Assembly (NCBI GenBank): GCA_028873975.1
Contig: JAPPMO010000026.1
Span: forward strand, 124,001-188,000
DNA length: 64,000 nt
DNA from: Chloroflexota bacterium
GTDB lineage: Bacteria; Chloroflexota; Anaerolineae; Aggregatilineales; Phototrophicaceae
Reading direction: 5' to 3'
Positions 24,929 to 33,496 of this stretch are shown one piece after another (position 1 is the stretch's first letter; each line of letters begins with the position of its first letter). The position numbers and the translations under genes were made by a program. Under the pieces are notes generated by a model that had not been told where the DNA came from, ran no database searches, and saw only the letters and a program-made list of their open reading frames with translations.

Positions 24929-27670
24929 TCACGAGTAGTTATAGGCGTTTGCCGCATACTCCCGCGCCGTCCCGGCAACTACCGCCAAGGCGACGCCCCT
25001 TTCCGCAGCGAGTTCTTTCGCCGAGGCGACTTCGCTCTTGAGCCGCAACAGTTCGCGGTCGTCGGGGTCGTAGGCAAGGCCGTCATTCACCAGCAACTCG
25101 GAAATTGAAGCCAGGAATTGGTTCCGCATCATCAGGTTTACCAACTCGCCGATCACGCCCACGATGTTCGCCGCATTTTCGCATTCATAAGCCACATGCA
25201 GCGCCTGCCGGTAGTGCGTCAATGCCTCCGGCAGCCGTTCCGCTTGAATCAAGACCTTGCCCAGCATGCGCAGCTGCTCCGCTTCCCCTTCCTTATCCTG
25301 GACTTCGCGCGCGATGTACAATGCCGATGTATGGAAGTTGACAGCCTCGCTCCAACGTTCCAATTTGACGTTGATCTCTCCCAAGCCGCGCAAAACCAGC
25401 CCTTCCATGTCTCGCTTGGACTGCCCTTTGAAGAGTTCGTTGGCGCCCTCCAACATCTCGATCGCTTGCTTGGTGTCGCCCGCGTCCAGCTGCGCCATAC
25501 CCAACTTGTAGAGAACATGAGCCTCGTTTTGCTGGTCGTCGCGGTCCCGGGAGATGGTCAGCGCCATTTCATAGTTTTCGATTGCCGTCACCGCTTCGCC
25601 CAAGGCGCGGTGAGCATCGCCGAGCGTGGCGCGCAAGAACATCTCCGTCTCCTGATCGGCAAGCTCTTCCGCGAGGTGCAAACCGCGCTGGATATGATTG
25701 AGCGCTGTGACAGCGGCATCCGTGCGCACATGCAAGCCCGCCAACATGTCCAGCGTCCCCAGGATGCCCGCTTTGTCCTCTTCGGTCTCGTGAATCTCCA
25801 GCACTTCGTTGAAGGTCGCCACCGCTTCGTTTTCGCGCTTCTGTTCGATCTGCACCTTGCCGATCGCTTCCAGTATCTGCAAAACGCGCGGGCTATCCTC
25901 GTGTTGGCCCGCAAGCGTGAGCGCCGCGCGCAGCTTCAGCTGTTCCAGAATCGACGGCGCGCTTTCACTGCTCACGAGCAAACCTGCCAGCGCGTCAAGC
26001 GTTTCCAGGACGCCGTCCTTATCCGCGCTCGTCTCATAAATCTCCAGCACTTCTCCGTAGGTTCCGGCCGCTTCGCTGTCCCGCCCTTGATTGATCTGCA
26101 CCTTGGCGATGGCCTTGAGAATCCGCAGCTGTCTGTCGGTCTCGTTGTTCTGGCTGGCAACATGCAGCGCAGTCCGCAACTGATCGATATTCACGGACTG
26201 CAATTCTTCGTCATCAATTGAAATGAAAGTCGAGTCGTCCGCCGCCGGCGCCGCGGCTGGCCGCGTCGATTCATCGACGCCATCTTCCGCTTCAAGATCC
26301 CCTGCTTCCGCGAGGTTTAGCGTTTCGTCGTCTGCGCCCCCCGGCGCGTCCTCTCCAGGCTCGACCGCCCGATCTTCGTCGGTTTCTGGCTCGGCGACCA
26401 AGTCCACTTCATCGGCGAATTCAAGTTCGATTCCGTCACGGAGCGATTCAAGCAGCGCCAACTCATAAGCGTAACCCGCTTCCTCCACCAGCCCGTCCAC
26501 GCTGGACAAAGCGTCAACTATGCCGCCAGCCAGGTCGCGGTCGTCATTGTCCGCGGCCCAGGCTGCCGTGGCGATCAGGTTATCCAGCTCGCTCACCAGT
26601 CGAATCAGCGCATCGGGACCAGCGCTGTGGGCAGCGAGATAGTCGCTGACCGCAGTCTTCACGTCCTCGCGCAAGTCGTCAAGACGATTTTCTTCGGCGG
26701 ACCTGGATCCTAGAAATCCATGCACCAGCGGGTGCATGCGGTAGCAGGTCTCATCAAGGCGCTGAAAGCGTTCGACAAGGAAAAGGCGCGACAAGATCGT
26801 CATGGATTGATCGATGGCCGACACGGGCATATCGCTCAGCAAGCGCAAGAAAGAGATCGAGGCTTCCCCGCGCGGCGTGGCGCCCAACTGCTCCAGCAAG
26901 TCCCGCAGGCGCGGATTGAGCGCATCGACGCTGGCAGCCAAGGCGGCGCTGTCCGCTTGACCCTCGTATTCCTCCAGCAGCCCCGCCAGCGTAGCATGAT
27001 AGTCTTCGAGCTTCTGGCGGGAAATGATCATACTGCGCGCAGCTAACACGACGGGAAAGGCTTCATGATTGAGTTGCCCCGCAATCGCAGCAGCCGTGCT
27101 ATCGGCTTCGCCGCCTTCGATGCCCGCTTTTTGTTTGAAGAGCAGCAGCGCATCGTCTTCACTCAAGTTGCCGATGGCTTGGTTGCGCCAGGCGCCGCCC
27201 GCCAAGGCTTTCTCGCTGGTGACGACCAGCGGTAAATCCCCCGCGCAATCGTCGTGGAACTGATTCAAAACCGATTCGTCAACCCGACCATCAAGCACGA
27301 TCAGCGGCTGATGCTGTCGCAGCAGCCCGGCGACTGCCGCGCGCTTGTCCAAGGGATTGGGGGCATTGCAGACATCCAGGGCGCCATAGGCGCGGCTGAT
27401 GCGCACGATCAATTCGACCAGGGGCGGCGCCTTGACCGGCAGCCATAGAACGGACTGCTCCGGCTGCTGCGCATAAACATTGGCGATGGTCGCGGCGATG
27501 GTGGTTTTGCCGATGCCGGACATGCCGTGCAAGACCAGGGGTTGGTTCTGTCGCAAGCGCAGGAGGAGCGCCCGCAACAAGTCGTCGCGCCCGATGGGTC
27601 TGCCGAAGCGCCGCAGCGGCAGATCGTTCATCGTGGTGACGGCAGCTTCCAGGGGTCTCAGTTCAGCCAT
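24929..27670 (-). CDS. STAND/NB-ARC-type ATPase with TPR repeats
   Basis: 913 residues. The nucleotide-binding domain has GMSGIGKTTIAATIA (Walker A, 49-63), PLIVLDGR (Walker B) and PLVVTSEKALAG with a later MHPLVHGFL, the winged-helix MHD-like element of NB-ARC/STAND switches. A helical segment and an acidic Pro/Ala-rich linker (about 430-500) follow. The C-terminal 400 residues are tetratricopeptide-like repeats (ALTLAGQHEDSPRVLQILEAIGKVQI and similar). Such proteins oligomerise on ligand recognition; no effector domain is visible at the N-terminus. The gene lies alone between two tRNA genes. ATG 27670 has GGGGGG just upstream. It could be a signalling scaffold, a regulator or a defence sensor. 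Confidence 0.85.
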   Translation of the reverse strand: MAELRPLEAAVTTMNDLPLRRFGRPIGRDDLLRALLLRLRQNQPLVLHGMSGIGKTTIAATIANVYAQQPEQSVLWLPVKAPPLVELIVRISRAYGALDVCNAPNPLDKRAAVAGLLRQHQPLIVLDGRVDESVLNQFHDDCAGDLPLVVTSEKALAGGAWRNQAIGNLSEDDALLLFKQKAGIEGGEADSTAAAIAGQLNHEAFPVVLAARSMIISRQKLEDYHATLAGLLEEYEGQADSAALAASVDALNPRLRDLLEQLGATPRGEASISFLRLLSDMPVSAIDQSMTILSRLFLVERFQRLDETCYRMHPLVHGFLGSRSAEENRLDDLREDVKTAVSDYLAAHSAGPDALIRLVSELDNLIATAAWAADNDDRDLAGGIVDALSSVDGLVEEAGYAYELALLESLRDGIELEFADEVDLVAEPETDEDRAVEPGEDAPGGADDETLNLAEAGDLEAEDGVDESTRPAAAPAADDSTFISIDDEELQSVNIDQLRTALHVASQNNETDRQLRILKAIAKVQINQGRDSEAAGTYGEVLEIYETSADKDGVLETLDALAGLLVSSESAPSILEQLKLRAALTLAGQHEDSPRVLQILEAIGKVQIEQKRENEAVATFNEVLEIHETEEDKAGILGTLDMLAGLHVRTDAAVTALNHIQRGLHLAEELADQETEMFLRATLGDAHRALGEAVTAIENYEMALTISRDRDDQQNEAHVLYKLGMAQLDAGDTKQAIEMLEGANELFKGQSKRDMEGLVLRGLGEINVKLERWSEAVNFHTSALYIAREVQDKEGEAEQLRMLGKVLIQAERLPEALTHYRQALHVAYECENAANIVGVIGELVNLMMRNQFLASISELLVNDGLAYDPDDRELLRLKSEVASAKELAAERGVALAVVAGTAREYAANAYNYS

Positions 27671-27959
27671 TTTCCCCCCAAGATAATGGTATCCACGTCC
27701 AAGAGTAAATTACAGTCCAGTATAGCATTGACAAAGAAAATCGGGCAATTTGAAGGCGCGCTAATATCGTGGATTGCCGGCTCTGCCGGGCAAAGTACCG
27801 GGTGCTTAAGCACCGAGAGCAAGGAGGGCGCAGAGATAGCTTCTGCGAGCGCGCGCAACTGATCGAGATTGTGGAATCTTCCCACGCGGCCAAGCGGGCT
27901 TCATGACTAAGATTTGGCTTGATTCCCGCAGCGAGAGTCTTTATACTGATTTGCTGTTT

Positions 27960-28031
27960 GGGCGCGTGGCGCAATGGCAGCGCAGTTGACTTTTAATCAA
28001 TTGGTTGCAGGTTCGAGTCCTGCCGCGCTCA
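27960..28031 (+). tRNA. tRNA-Lys (TTT)
   Basis: Acceptor GGGCGCG pairs with CGCGCTC (one G-T); D arm GCGCAATGGCAGCGC; anticodon stem-loop GTTGACTTTTAATCAAT with anticodon TTT; T arm GCAGGTTCGAGTCCTGC. 72 bases, discriminator A, no encoded CCA. Confidence 0.93.
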
Positions 28032-28047
28032 ATCTTTCGCAGGGACC

Positions 28048-29721
28048 TCAACCAGGTACCCAAGCCTGCGGAGCGATGCCCTCGACATCGGTCTTGACAT
28101 CAATGACAACCGGGCGATTCGCCGCGAAGGCGCGCTCCAGCGCCCCGGCGATTTCGCTCGGCTTGGTCGCGGTCATGCCCAGGCAGCCCATCGATTCGGC
28201 GATGCCCGCGAAGTCGGCATCATCGAAAAGCCACAATTCATCCGAGCCCGCCGTCGTCCCCCCATAGATGGCTTCGACGCCATCGCGTTCCTGATTCAGC
28301 GAGTGATTATTGTTCACAGCGATCACAGTATTGACGCCGCAGCGCGCGGCCGTCTCCAGCTCCGCCAGGTGGTACCAGATGCCAGCGTCGCCGGTGAAGC
28401 AGAGCACCGGACGATCGGGCGCGGCGCATTTGGCGCCGATCGACGCGGGTAGGCCCCAACCCAGCGAACCTGAACAGCGAATATAAGACTGCTCGGGATG
28501 GCGCAGGTCGAGCATGGCGCCGGTCCAGACGCCGGAGTGCCCGGTATCGGAAACGAGGATGGCGTCCGAGGGCAGGTTCTCGCTGAGTTCGCGGCAGAGG
28601 CGCTCGGGGCGGATGGGCAGTCTGTCGGCCTTGTAGTGTTCGCTGACTTCGGCTTTCCATTCGCGCGCGAGCGATTGTACACGCTCAATCCATTCCTGGC
28701 GCCGCGGGGCGCTTTCGGCGGTTGCCAACAGCCGACGCAAAGTCTCCCTGACATCGCCTTGCAAGCCGACCTCAACGGGGTAGTTGCGGCCGATCTCGGC
28801 GGGATTGATATCGAGCTGAAGGACTCTGACACCGGGCGGCGGGATGGTGTAATTATTGGTGAGCTGCCCGCCGGTGTGGCTGCCGATGTAGAAAACCAGA
28901 TCGGCCTCGCACAGGATCTGGTTGGAACAGGCGCGCGAATATGAACCGGGCACGCCGACCGCCAGGGGATGATCGGCTGGGAACATAGCTTTGGCATTGA
29001 GCGCTGTCGCAACCGGGATCGAGAGCTTGTCCGCCAATGCAACCAGTTCAGCGCGCGCGTCCGATGTCGTGACGCCGCCGCCGGCCACGATGACCGGTCG
29101 CTGCGCCCGGGACAGCAGCGCCAAAGCCTCGTCGATCGAGCTCTGATCCGCCGTCGGGCGAAATGGCGGCAAGCTCGCGAATTGCTCCTCGACAATGACT
29201 TCCAGGTCCGCCTCGACATTGACAACCGCGCCGCCGTCAATCCCTTGCAGGTCCAGGTGCGTCGGTCCCGGCGTGCCTGTCGTCGCCGAGCGAAAGGCTT
29301 GTCGCAGATGATGCCCCAACTCCGTCGGATTGGAGACATAAGCCTTGTACTTTGTGACAGCCGAAAAAGGCGCCATGTGATCGACTTCCTGGTAAGCGTG
29401 ACGCAGTTGACGCTCCTGCAATTCGCGACCGGTGATGGCGACAACCGGCGAACAGGACAAGAAAGCGTCTTGCAAGCCGGCCGCCAGGTTAACCGCGCCC
29501 ACGGATTGCGCCATGCACAAGCTGGGGGCGCGCCGGACACGGGCATAGGCATCGGCCATATAAGCCGCCGCTTTTTCGCCGCGCGCTTGCACGCGTTTGA
29601 TGCCTAGCGATTCCATCTCCATCAGCGCGCGCGGCGCGATATAGGGCACGAAGAACACGGTATCAATACCGTATCCGTGGACGGTCTGCGCGAGCAGCCT
29701 GGCGCCGGTCATTTTAGGCAT
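28048..29721 (-). CDS. Thiamine-diphosphate enzyme, acetolactate-synthase-like large subunit
   Basis: 557 residues with the three ThDP-enzyme domains. N-terminal RVQARGEKAAAYMADAYAR holds the catalytic Glu that activates ThDP; the middle domain (VIVAGGGVTTSDAR, TALNAKAMFPADHP) is FAD/structural; the C-terminal domain has SLGWGLPASIGAK and GDAGIWYHLAELETA...NNNHSLN, the metal/ThDP site. No regulatory small subunit gene is adjacent and FAD residues cannot be judged, so it may be a decarboxylase or ligase (benzoylformate-, oxalyl-CoA- or sulfoacetaldehyde-type) rather than acetolactate synthase. It starts with GGAAGGGC just upstream and is divergent from the sugar transporter operon. Confidence 0.85.
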   Translation of the reverse strand: MPKMTGARLLAQTVHGYGIDTVFFVPYIAPRALMEMESLGIKRVQARGEKAAAYMADAYARVRRAPSLCMAQSVGAVNLAAGLQDAFLSCSPVVAITGRELQERQLRHAYQEVDHMAPFSAVTKYKAYVSNPTELGHHLRQAFRSATTGTPGPTHLDLQGIDGGAVVNVEADLEVIVEEQFASLPPFRPTADQSSIDEALALLSRAQRPVIVAGGGVTTSDARAELVALADKLSIPVATALNAKAMFPADHPLAVGVPGSYSRACSNQILCEADLVFYIGSHTGGQLTNNYTIPPPGVRVLQLDINPAEIGRNYPVEVGLQGDVRETLRRLLATAESAPRRQEWIERVQSLAREWKAEVSEHYKADRLPIRPERLCRELSENLPSDAILVSDTGHSGVWTGAMLDLRHPEQSYIRCSGSLGWGLPASIGAKCAAPDRPVLCFTGDAGIWYHLAELETAARCGVNTVIAVNNNHSLNQERDGVEAIYGGTTAGSDELWLFDDADFAGIAESMGCLGMTATKPSEIAGALERAFAANRPVVIDVKTDVEGIAPQAWVPG

Positions 29722-29940
29722 TTTGCCCTTCCCTTCTCACAGTCGCTTTTAAGGAGAATAACGCCGTTTCCAATCAATCGCCAACCCTCGAAAGTCGACG
29801 CCGCGCTCACGTCAAATCGATTGAGAAGCCCGGTATTTGACACCCGGCCATAAAATGTGCCAAAATCCCTGACAATCCGCAAATACTCTGGCGAGCCCAT
29901 CAACTAGCTGGATAGGCAGGGCTGGACTGGGTTCAATTAC

Positions 29941-29995
29941 TTGACAAGAATTTTCTCGCAGTTTATACTATGCGCATAAGTTAATCGGTTAACCT
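29941..29995 (+). promoter_or_regulatory. Promoter and LacI-type operator of the 30 kb sugar operon
   Basis: TTGACA (29941-29946), 17 bases, TATACT (29964-29969) is a near-consensus sigma-70 promoter. Ten bases downstream lies GTTAATCGGTTAACC (29980-29994), a near-palindrome centred on CG; its reverse complement GGTTAACCGATTAAC matches GTTAACCGATTCAAC (37096-37110) before the LacI gene at 36-37 kb. A repressor there would block transcription start. The remaining ~400-bp gap upstream holds no gene. Confidence 0.75.
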
Positions 29996-30118
29996 GTCAT
30001 CGTTTTTCAAATCGGCTTTTGTGATTTCACCATCAGGAAAGTGTGGGTTAAGGAGGTGCGCAACGAATATGCCAATTTGCGGTCAAGCTAAAGGTGTCAC
30101 TATTTTGAGGAGCTAAAC

Positions 30119-31504
30119 ATGAATGAAAAGGAAAGAAAAGCGGGAAACGAGCAGCAGCTAAGCAGGCGCGATCTGCTGAAAATGCTGGGCGGCAGCGCCG
30201 CTGGCATGAGCATGGCCAAGATCGCCGGCTTGGGCGGCTCGGCAGCAGCATTGCTGGGTGGCATGCCGGCCGGCGCGCAGAGCAAGGTCGAGATCTGGAC
30301 CGGTTTCGGCCAGGGGCGTATGGCTGATGCCATGCAGGGCGCGATCGACAATTTCGCCGTGGAGAATCCCGAATTTGCTCCCGAGCACATCATCGTGCCC
30401 TGGGGCGAGATTACCGATCGCGTGATCGCCGCCACCGCCGCTGGTTCGCCCCCTGACGTGCATCGTGGTTGGTCCGGGACCGTTGGCAATGCCGCTATCG
30501 GCGCGCTGACCAATCTGCAGCCCTATGTCGATGCGCAAAATGTCGACTTGTCGGACTTCTGGCCTGCGACGCTTGATCAGATGAAGTTCCAGGGCGATGT
30601 GCACGCCATGAGCATCTCGACCATCGTGCAATTCTTGTATTACAACAAGGATCGCATGAGAGAGGCTGGCTTGGATCCCGATAGCCCGCCGAGCACTATC
30701 GCCGAATTGGATGAGCAAGGCGCGGCGCTCAACGATGTGTCTGATGACGGCACGATCAATCGACTTGGGTTCTCGCCGACGGTGCCGGGCTTGCAAATCT
30801 GGGACTGGGGCGCGGCTTTCGGCAGCCAATACTGGGACGAATCCGAAGGCAATATCGCCATTGACGAAGAAGCCATGATCGCCTTGTTCGAGTGGTACAA
30901 GTCCTACGCCGATCAGTTTGGCGCCGAGAACCTGCAGGCCTACGCCAGCACCTACGGCGGCAACAACTTCGGTCGCAATACGCCACAGGGCATCTACTAT
31001 ACCGGTTTGATCACCTTCTGGGTCCTGGGCAGTTGGTCCTATAACGATATGGGCGAATACGGTCCGGATGTCGATTTCGATGTCATTCCGATCCCGCAAC
31101 TGGCGAGCGCTGATGACTCGGCTCCGGGAACATCTAATGGCAACATGTATTTGGTGCCCGCCAATTGCGCCAATCCGGATGGCGGCTTCGCCTTCGCCAA
31201 CTTCATGAGTTCGTCGCCCTTCGTGGCCATCAACAAGGCGCTGCCCGACAGCGTCATGCCTTCCCGACGCTCCTTGGCGAACCTGCCGGAAGTTGACGAG
31301 AAAGAAGGCGGCTGGACGATCCTGGCGCGCGACGAAATCTTGCCCAATACCTTGCAGCGTCCCAGCTTCGGCGGCAACGGCTTCTTTGGCGGCGCGCTGA
31401 ACGAAGCGGCGGAAAATGTCATGTTCCACGGCGCCGACCCGGCCGAAGTGCTGGCCGATGCGGTCGCGCGTTCGCGGCGTGAAGTTGAACGTCTGCGTGG
31501 CTAG
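30119..31504 (+). CDS. Sugar ABC transporter substrate-binding protein, Tat-exported
   Basis: 461 residues. The leader contains SRRDLLKMLGG followed by an Ala/Gly-rich hydrophobic stretch ending GMPAGAQS, a twin-arginine signal rather than Sec, so it is probably exported folded. The mature part has the extracellular solute-binding type 1 pattern (VEIWTGFGQGRMADAMQGAIDNF, AATAAGSPPDVHRGW, LYYNKDRMREAGLDPDSPPST). There is no lipobox Cys. First gene of an operon with two permeases, a GroEL-like protein and an oxygenase. A LacI-type site lies between promoter and gene. The sugar cannot be inferred from the sequence. Confidence 0.92.
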   Translation: MNEKERKAGNEQQLSRRDLLKMLGGSAAGMSMAKIAGLGGSAAALLGGMPAGAQSKVEIWTGFGQGRMADAMQGAIDNFAVENPEFAPEHIIVPWGEITDRVIAATAAGSPPDVHRGWSGTVGNAAIGALTNLQPYVDAQNVDLSDFWPATLDQMKFQGDVHAMSISTIVQFLYYNKDRMREAGLDPDSPPSTIAELDEQGAALNDVSDDGTINRLGFSPTVPGLQIWDWGAAFGSQYWDESEGNIAIDEEAMIALFEWYKSYADQFGAENLQAYASTYGGNNFGRNTPQGIYYTGLITFWVLGSWSYNDMGEYGPDVDFDVIPIPQLASADDSAPGTSNGNMYLVPANCANPDGGFAFANFMSSSPFVAINKALPDSVMPSRRSLANLPEVDEKEGGWTILARDEILPNTLQRPSFGGNGFFGGALNEAAENVMFHGADPAEVLADAVARSRREVERLRG

Positions 31505-31520
31505 CATCCCGAAACAAACG

Positions 31521-31651
31521 TGTAGGGGCGTTTCGCTGAAACGCCCACTGAAGCCAACCCCACCCCCGGCCTCTCCCCGAAGCACCAGGGAGGGGAGCTA
31601 GATAGAGAAGCCCTTCCCTCTTTAATGGGGGGGAGGATTTAGGATGGGGGT
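31521..31651 (+). repeat. Tandem palindromes between binding-protein and permease genes
   Basis: Two hairpins fill the 162-bp gap: TAGGGGCGTTT-CGCTG-AAACGCCCA, then CCCCACCCCCGGCCTCTCCCC...GGGGGGGAGGATTTAGGATGGGG with an inner AGGGAGGGG/CCCTTCCCTC stem. They probably stabilise or attenuate the message so that binding protein exceeds permease. Related palindromes occur at 22561, 55283, 60386 and inside 63559-63698. Confidence 0.65.
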
Positions 31652-31666
31652 ATAGAAAGAGTTTTC

Positions 31667-32587
31667 ATGTTCAAACTAAAGCGAGACCCCGCCGATCAAT
31701 CCAACAGTTGGCGCACGGACAATTTGCCGGCATGGGGCTTGTTCTTCGTGGCGCCCTGGATTATTGGTTTTCTGGCTTTTACCGTTTATCCCTTCTTCGC
31801 GTCGCTTTACTTCAGCTTCACGAATTTCAATATCATCAACTTCAGTCCGCGCTGGGTCGGCCTGGACAATTATGTCGAGTTGTTTACTGCCGATCCGATC
31901 TTCTGGATATCGATCGGCAACTCGATCAGATACGCCGCGCTCTTGCTCATTTTTGCGACCGTGTTTGACATCTTCATCGCCTATCTGCTGAGCTTGAATG
32001 TCAAGTTCTTGTCGATATATCGGACGGTTTTCTTCTTTCCCGTCCTGGTGCCGGTGGTCGCGGCCAGTCTGACCTGGATCTGGATTCTGAATCCGCGCTT
32101 CGGACTTATCAATGGCTTGCTGGATTTGATAGGCGTCAAAGGACCCAACTGGCTGGCCTCGCCGGATACTGCCATGTTATCGATCATATTGATTGCGGTC
32201 TGGGGCAGCGGGCGCCAAGTAATCGTCTATCTGTCGGGCTTCAACGATATTCCGCGCTCTCTTTATGAAGCCGCCGATATTGATGGCGCCTCCGGCACGC
32301 AAAAGTTCTGGCGCATCACGTTGCCGCTCTTGTCGCCGCAGATCTTTTTCAATGTCGTTACGCTGATTATCTTTTCCCTGCAATCATTTTCCGAAGTTTA
32401 TATCATGACGGGCGGCGGTCCAGCCAATTCGACCCTGCTCTACGCCGTCAATCTGTATAACCGCGCCTTCCGCGATTTCGCCATGGGTTACGCTTCGGCG
32501 CTGGCTTGGATCATGTTCCTGCTCATATTGGGATTGACACTCATTATCTTCAAGTTCTTAAGCGGACGAGTCATCTATGAACGCTAG
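31667..32587 (+). CDS. Sugar ABC transporter permease (MalF/UgpA type)
   Basis: 306 residues with six membrane segments, the first at about 25-50 (GLFFVAPWIIGFLAFTVYPF). The EAA loop reads SLYEAADIDGASGTQKFWRITLP near residue 205-228, which docks on the ATPase. It forms the heterodimer channel with the permease encoded 14 bases later. No ATP-binding subunit lies in the operon; CUT1 systems often share one encoded elsewhere. Confidence 0.94.
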   Translation: MFKLKRDPADQSNSWRTDNLPAWGLFFVAPWIIGFLAFTVYPFFASLYFSFTNFNIINFSPRWVGLDNYVELFTADPIFWISIGNSIRYAALLLIFATVFDIFIAYLLSLNVKFLSIYRTVFFFPVLVPVVAASLTWIWILNPRFGLINGLLDLIGVKGPNWLASPDTAMLSIILIAVWGSGRQVIVYLSGFNDIPRSLYEAADIDGASGTQKFWRITLPLLSPQIFFNVVTLIIFSLQSFSEVYIMTGGGPANSTLLYAVNLYNRAFRDFAMGYASALAWIMFLLILGLTLIIFKFLSGRVIYER

Positions 32588-32601
32588 GACGAGGCGATAA
32601 G

Positions 32602-33492
32602 ATGGCAGTATTGCGACCTGCCCTCGCCAACAGCCGCGCTCTCAGCGCTGAAGAGCGAAGGTATTTCCTCGCTCGGCGAATGAAGACGCTCCTCACGCAT
32701 GCCATCTTGATCATCTTTGGCATCACCTTCATGCTGCCTTTCGTCTGGATGATCAGCAGCTCGTTGAAACCGAATGTCGATATCTTCGAGTTGCCGGTGC
32801 GTCTGATCCCCAAAACCTATCGTCCGGAAAACTACATCGACGCCACCAACGCCATCCCCTTCTGGCAGTATCTGTGGAACTCAACCTATTACACCATCTT
32901 CGCCACCATTGGCGCGGTGCTGTCCAACACCTTCATCGCCTATGGCTTCGCGCGGGTGCGCTGGCGCGGGCGCAATGTGCTCTTCATCATTGTCATCGCC
33001 ACCATGATGCTGCCCTTCCAGGTGCGCATGATCCCGCTCTATATCCTCTTCGCCAAGATCGGCTGGCTGAATACCTTCTTGCCGCTGATCGTGCCGAACT
33101 TCTTCGGCAACGCCTTCTACATCTTCCTGATGCGTCAGTTCATGATGACGCTGCCGAAGGAGCTGGATGACGCGGCGCGCATCGACGGCGCCAGCGAATG
33201 GGGCATCTTCTGGCGCATCGCCGTGCCGCTTTCCAAACCGGCCATCCTGACTGTCGCTATCTTCGAGATCATCCACACCTGGCATGACTTCGTCGGTCCG
33301 CTGGTTTATTTGCGGCACCCGACCAAGTACACGCTGTCCATCGGCTTGCGCCTGTATTTCACCCAGTACGGCGCCGAATGGGGACTGCTGATGGCGGCCG
33401 CGGCCATGTTTACCATACCGATGGTGATCTTCTTCTTCTTCGCGCAGCGCTCCTTCATTGAAGGCATCACCCTCACCGGGCTCAAAGGCTAG
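32602..33492 (+). CDS. Sugar ABC transporter permease (MalG/UgpE type)
   Basis: 296 residues, six membrane segments; ISSSLKPNVDIFELPVRLIP after the first segment and ELDDAARIDGASEWGIFWRIAVP (EAA loop) are typical of the second CUT1 permease, as is the end FIEGITLTGLKG. It is followed after only 4 bases by the GroEL-like gene, so both must be on one transcript. Confidence 0.95.
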   Translation: MAVLRPALANSRALSAEERRYFLARRMKTLLTHAILIIFGITFMLPFVWMISSSLKPNVDIFELPVRLIPKTYRPENYIDATNAIPFWQYLWNSTYYTIFATIGAVLSNTFIAYGFARVRWRGRNVLFIIVIATMMLPFQVRMIPLYILFAKIGWLNTFLPLIVPNFFGNAFYIFLMRQFMMTLPKELDDAARIDGASEWGIFWRIAVPLSKPAILTVAIFEIIHTWHDFVGPLVYLRHPTKYTLSIGLRLYFTQYGAEWGLLMAAAAMFTIPMVIFFFFAQRSFIEGITLTGLKG

Positions 33493-33496
33493 GCGC

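Noticed and set aside
28323..29552. 409-codon frame on the minus strand within the ThDP enzyme
   Set aside because: Shifted frame of the real enzyme gene; Arg/Ser/Trp-rich with no motifs.
30158..31585. 475-codon minus-strand frame opposite the binding protein
   Set aside because: Antisense to a gene with Tat leader, promoter and operon context; no recognisable domain.
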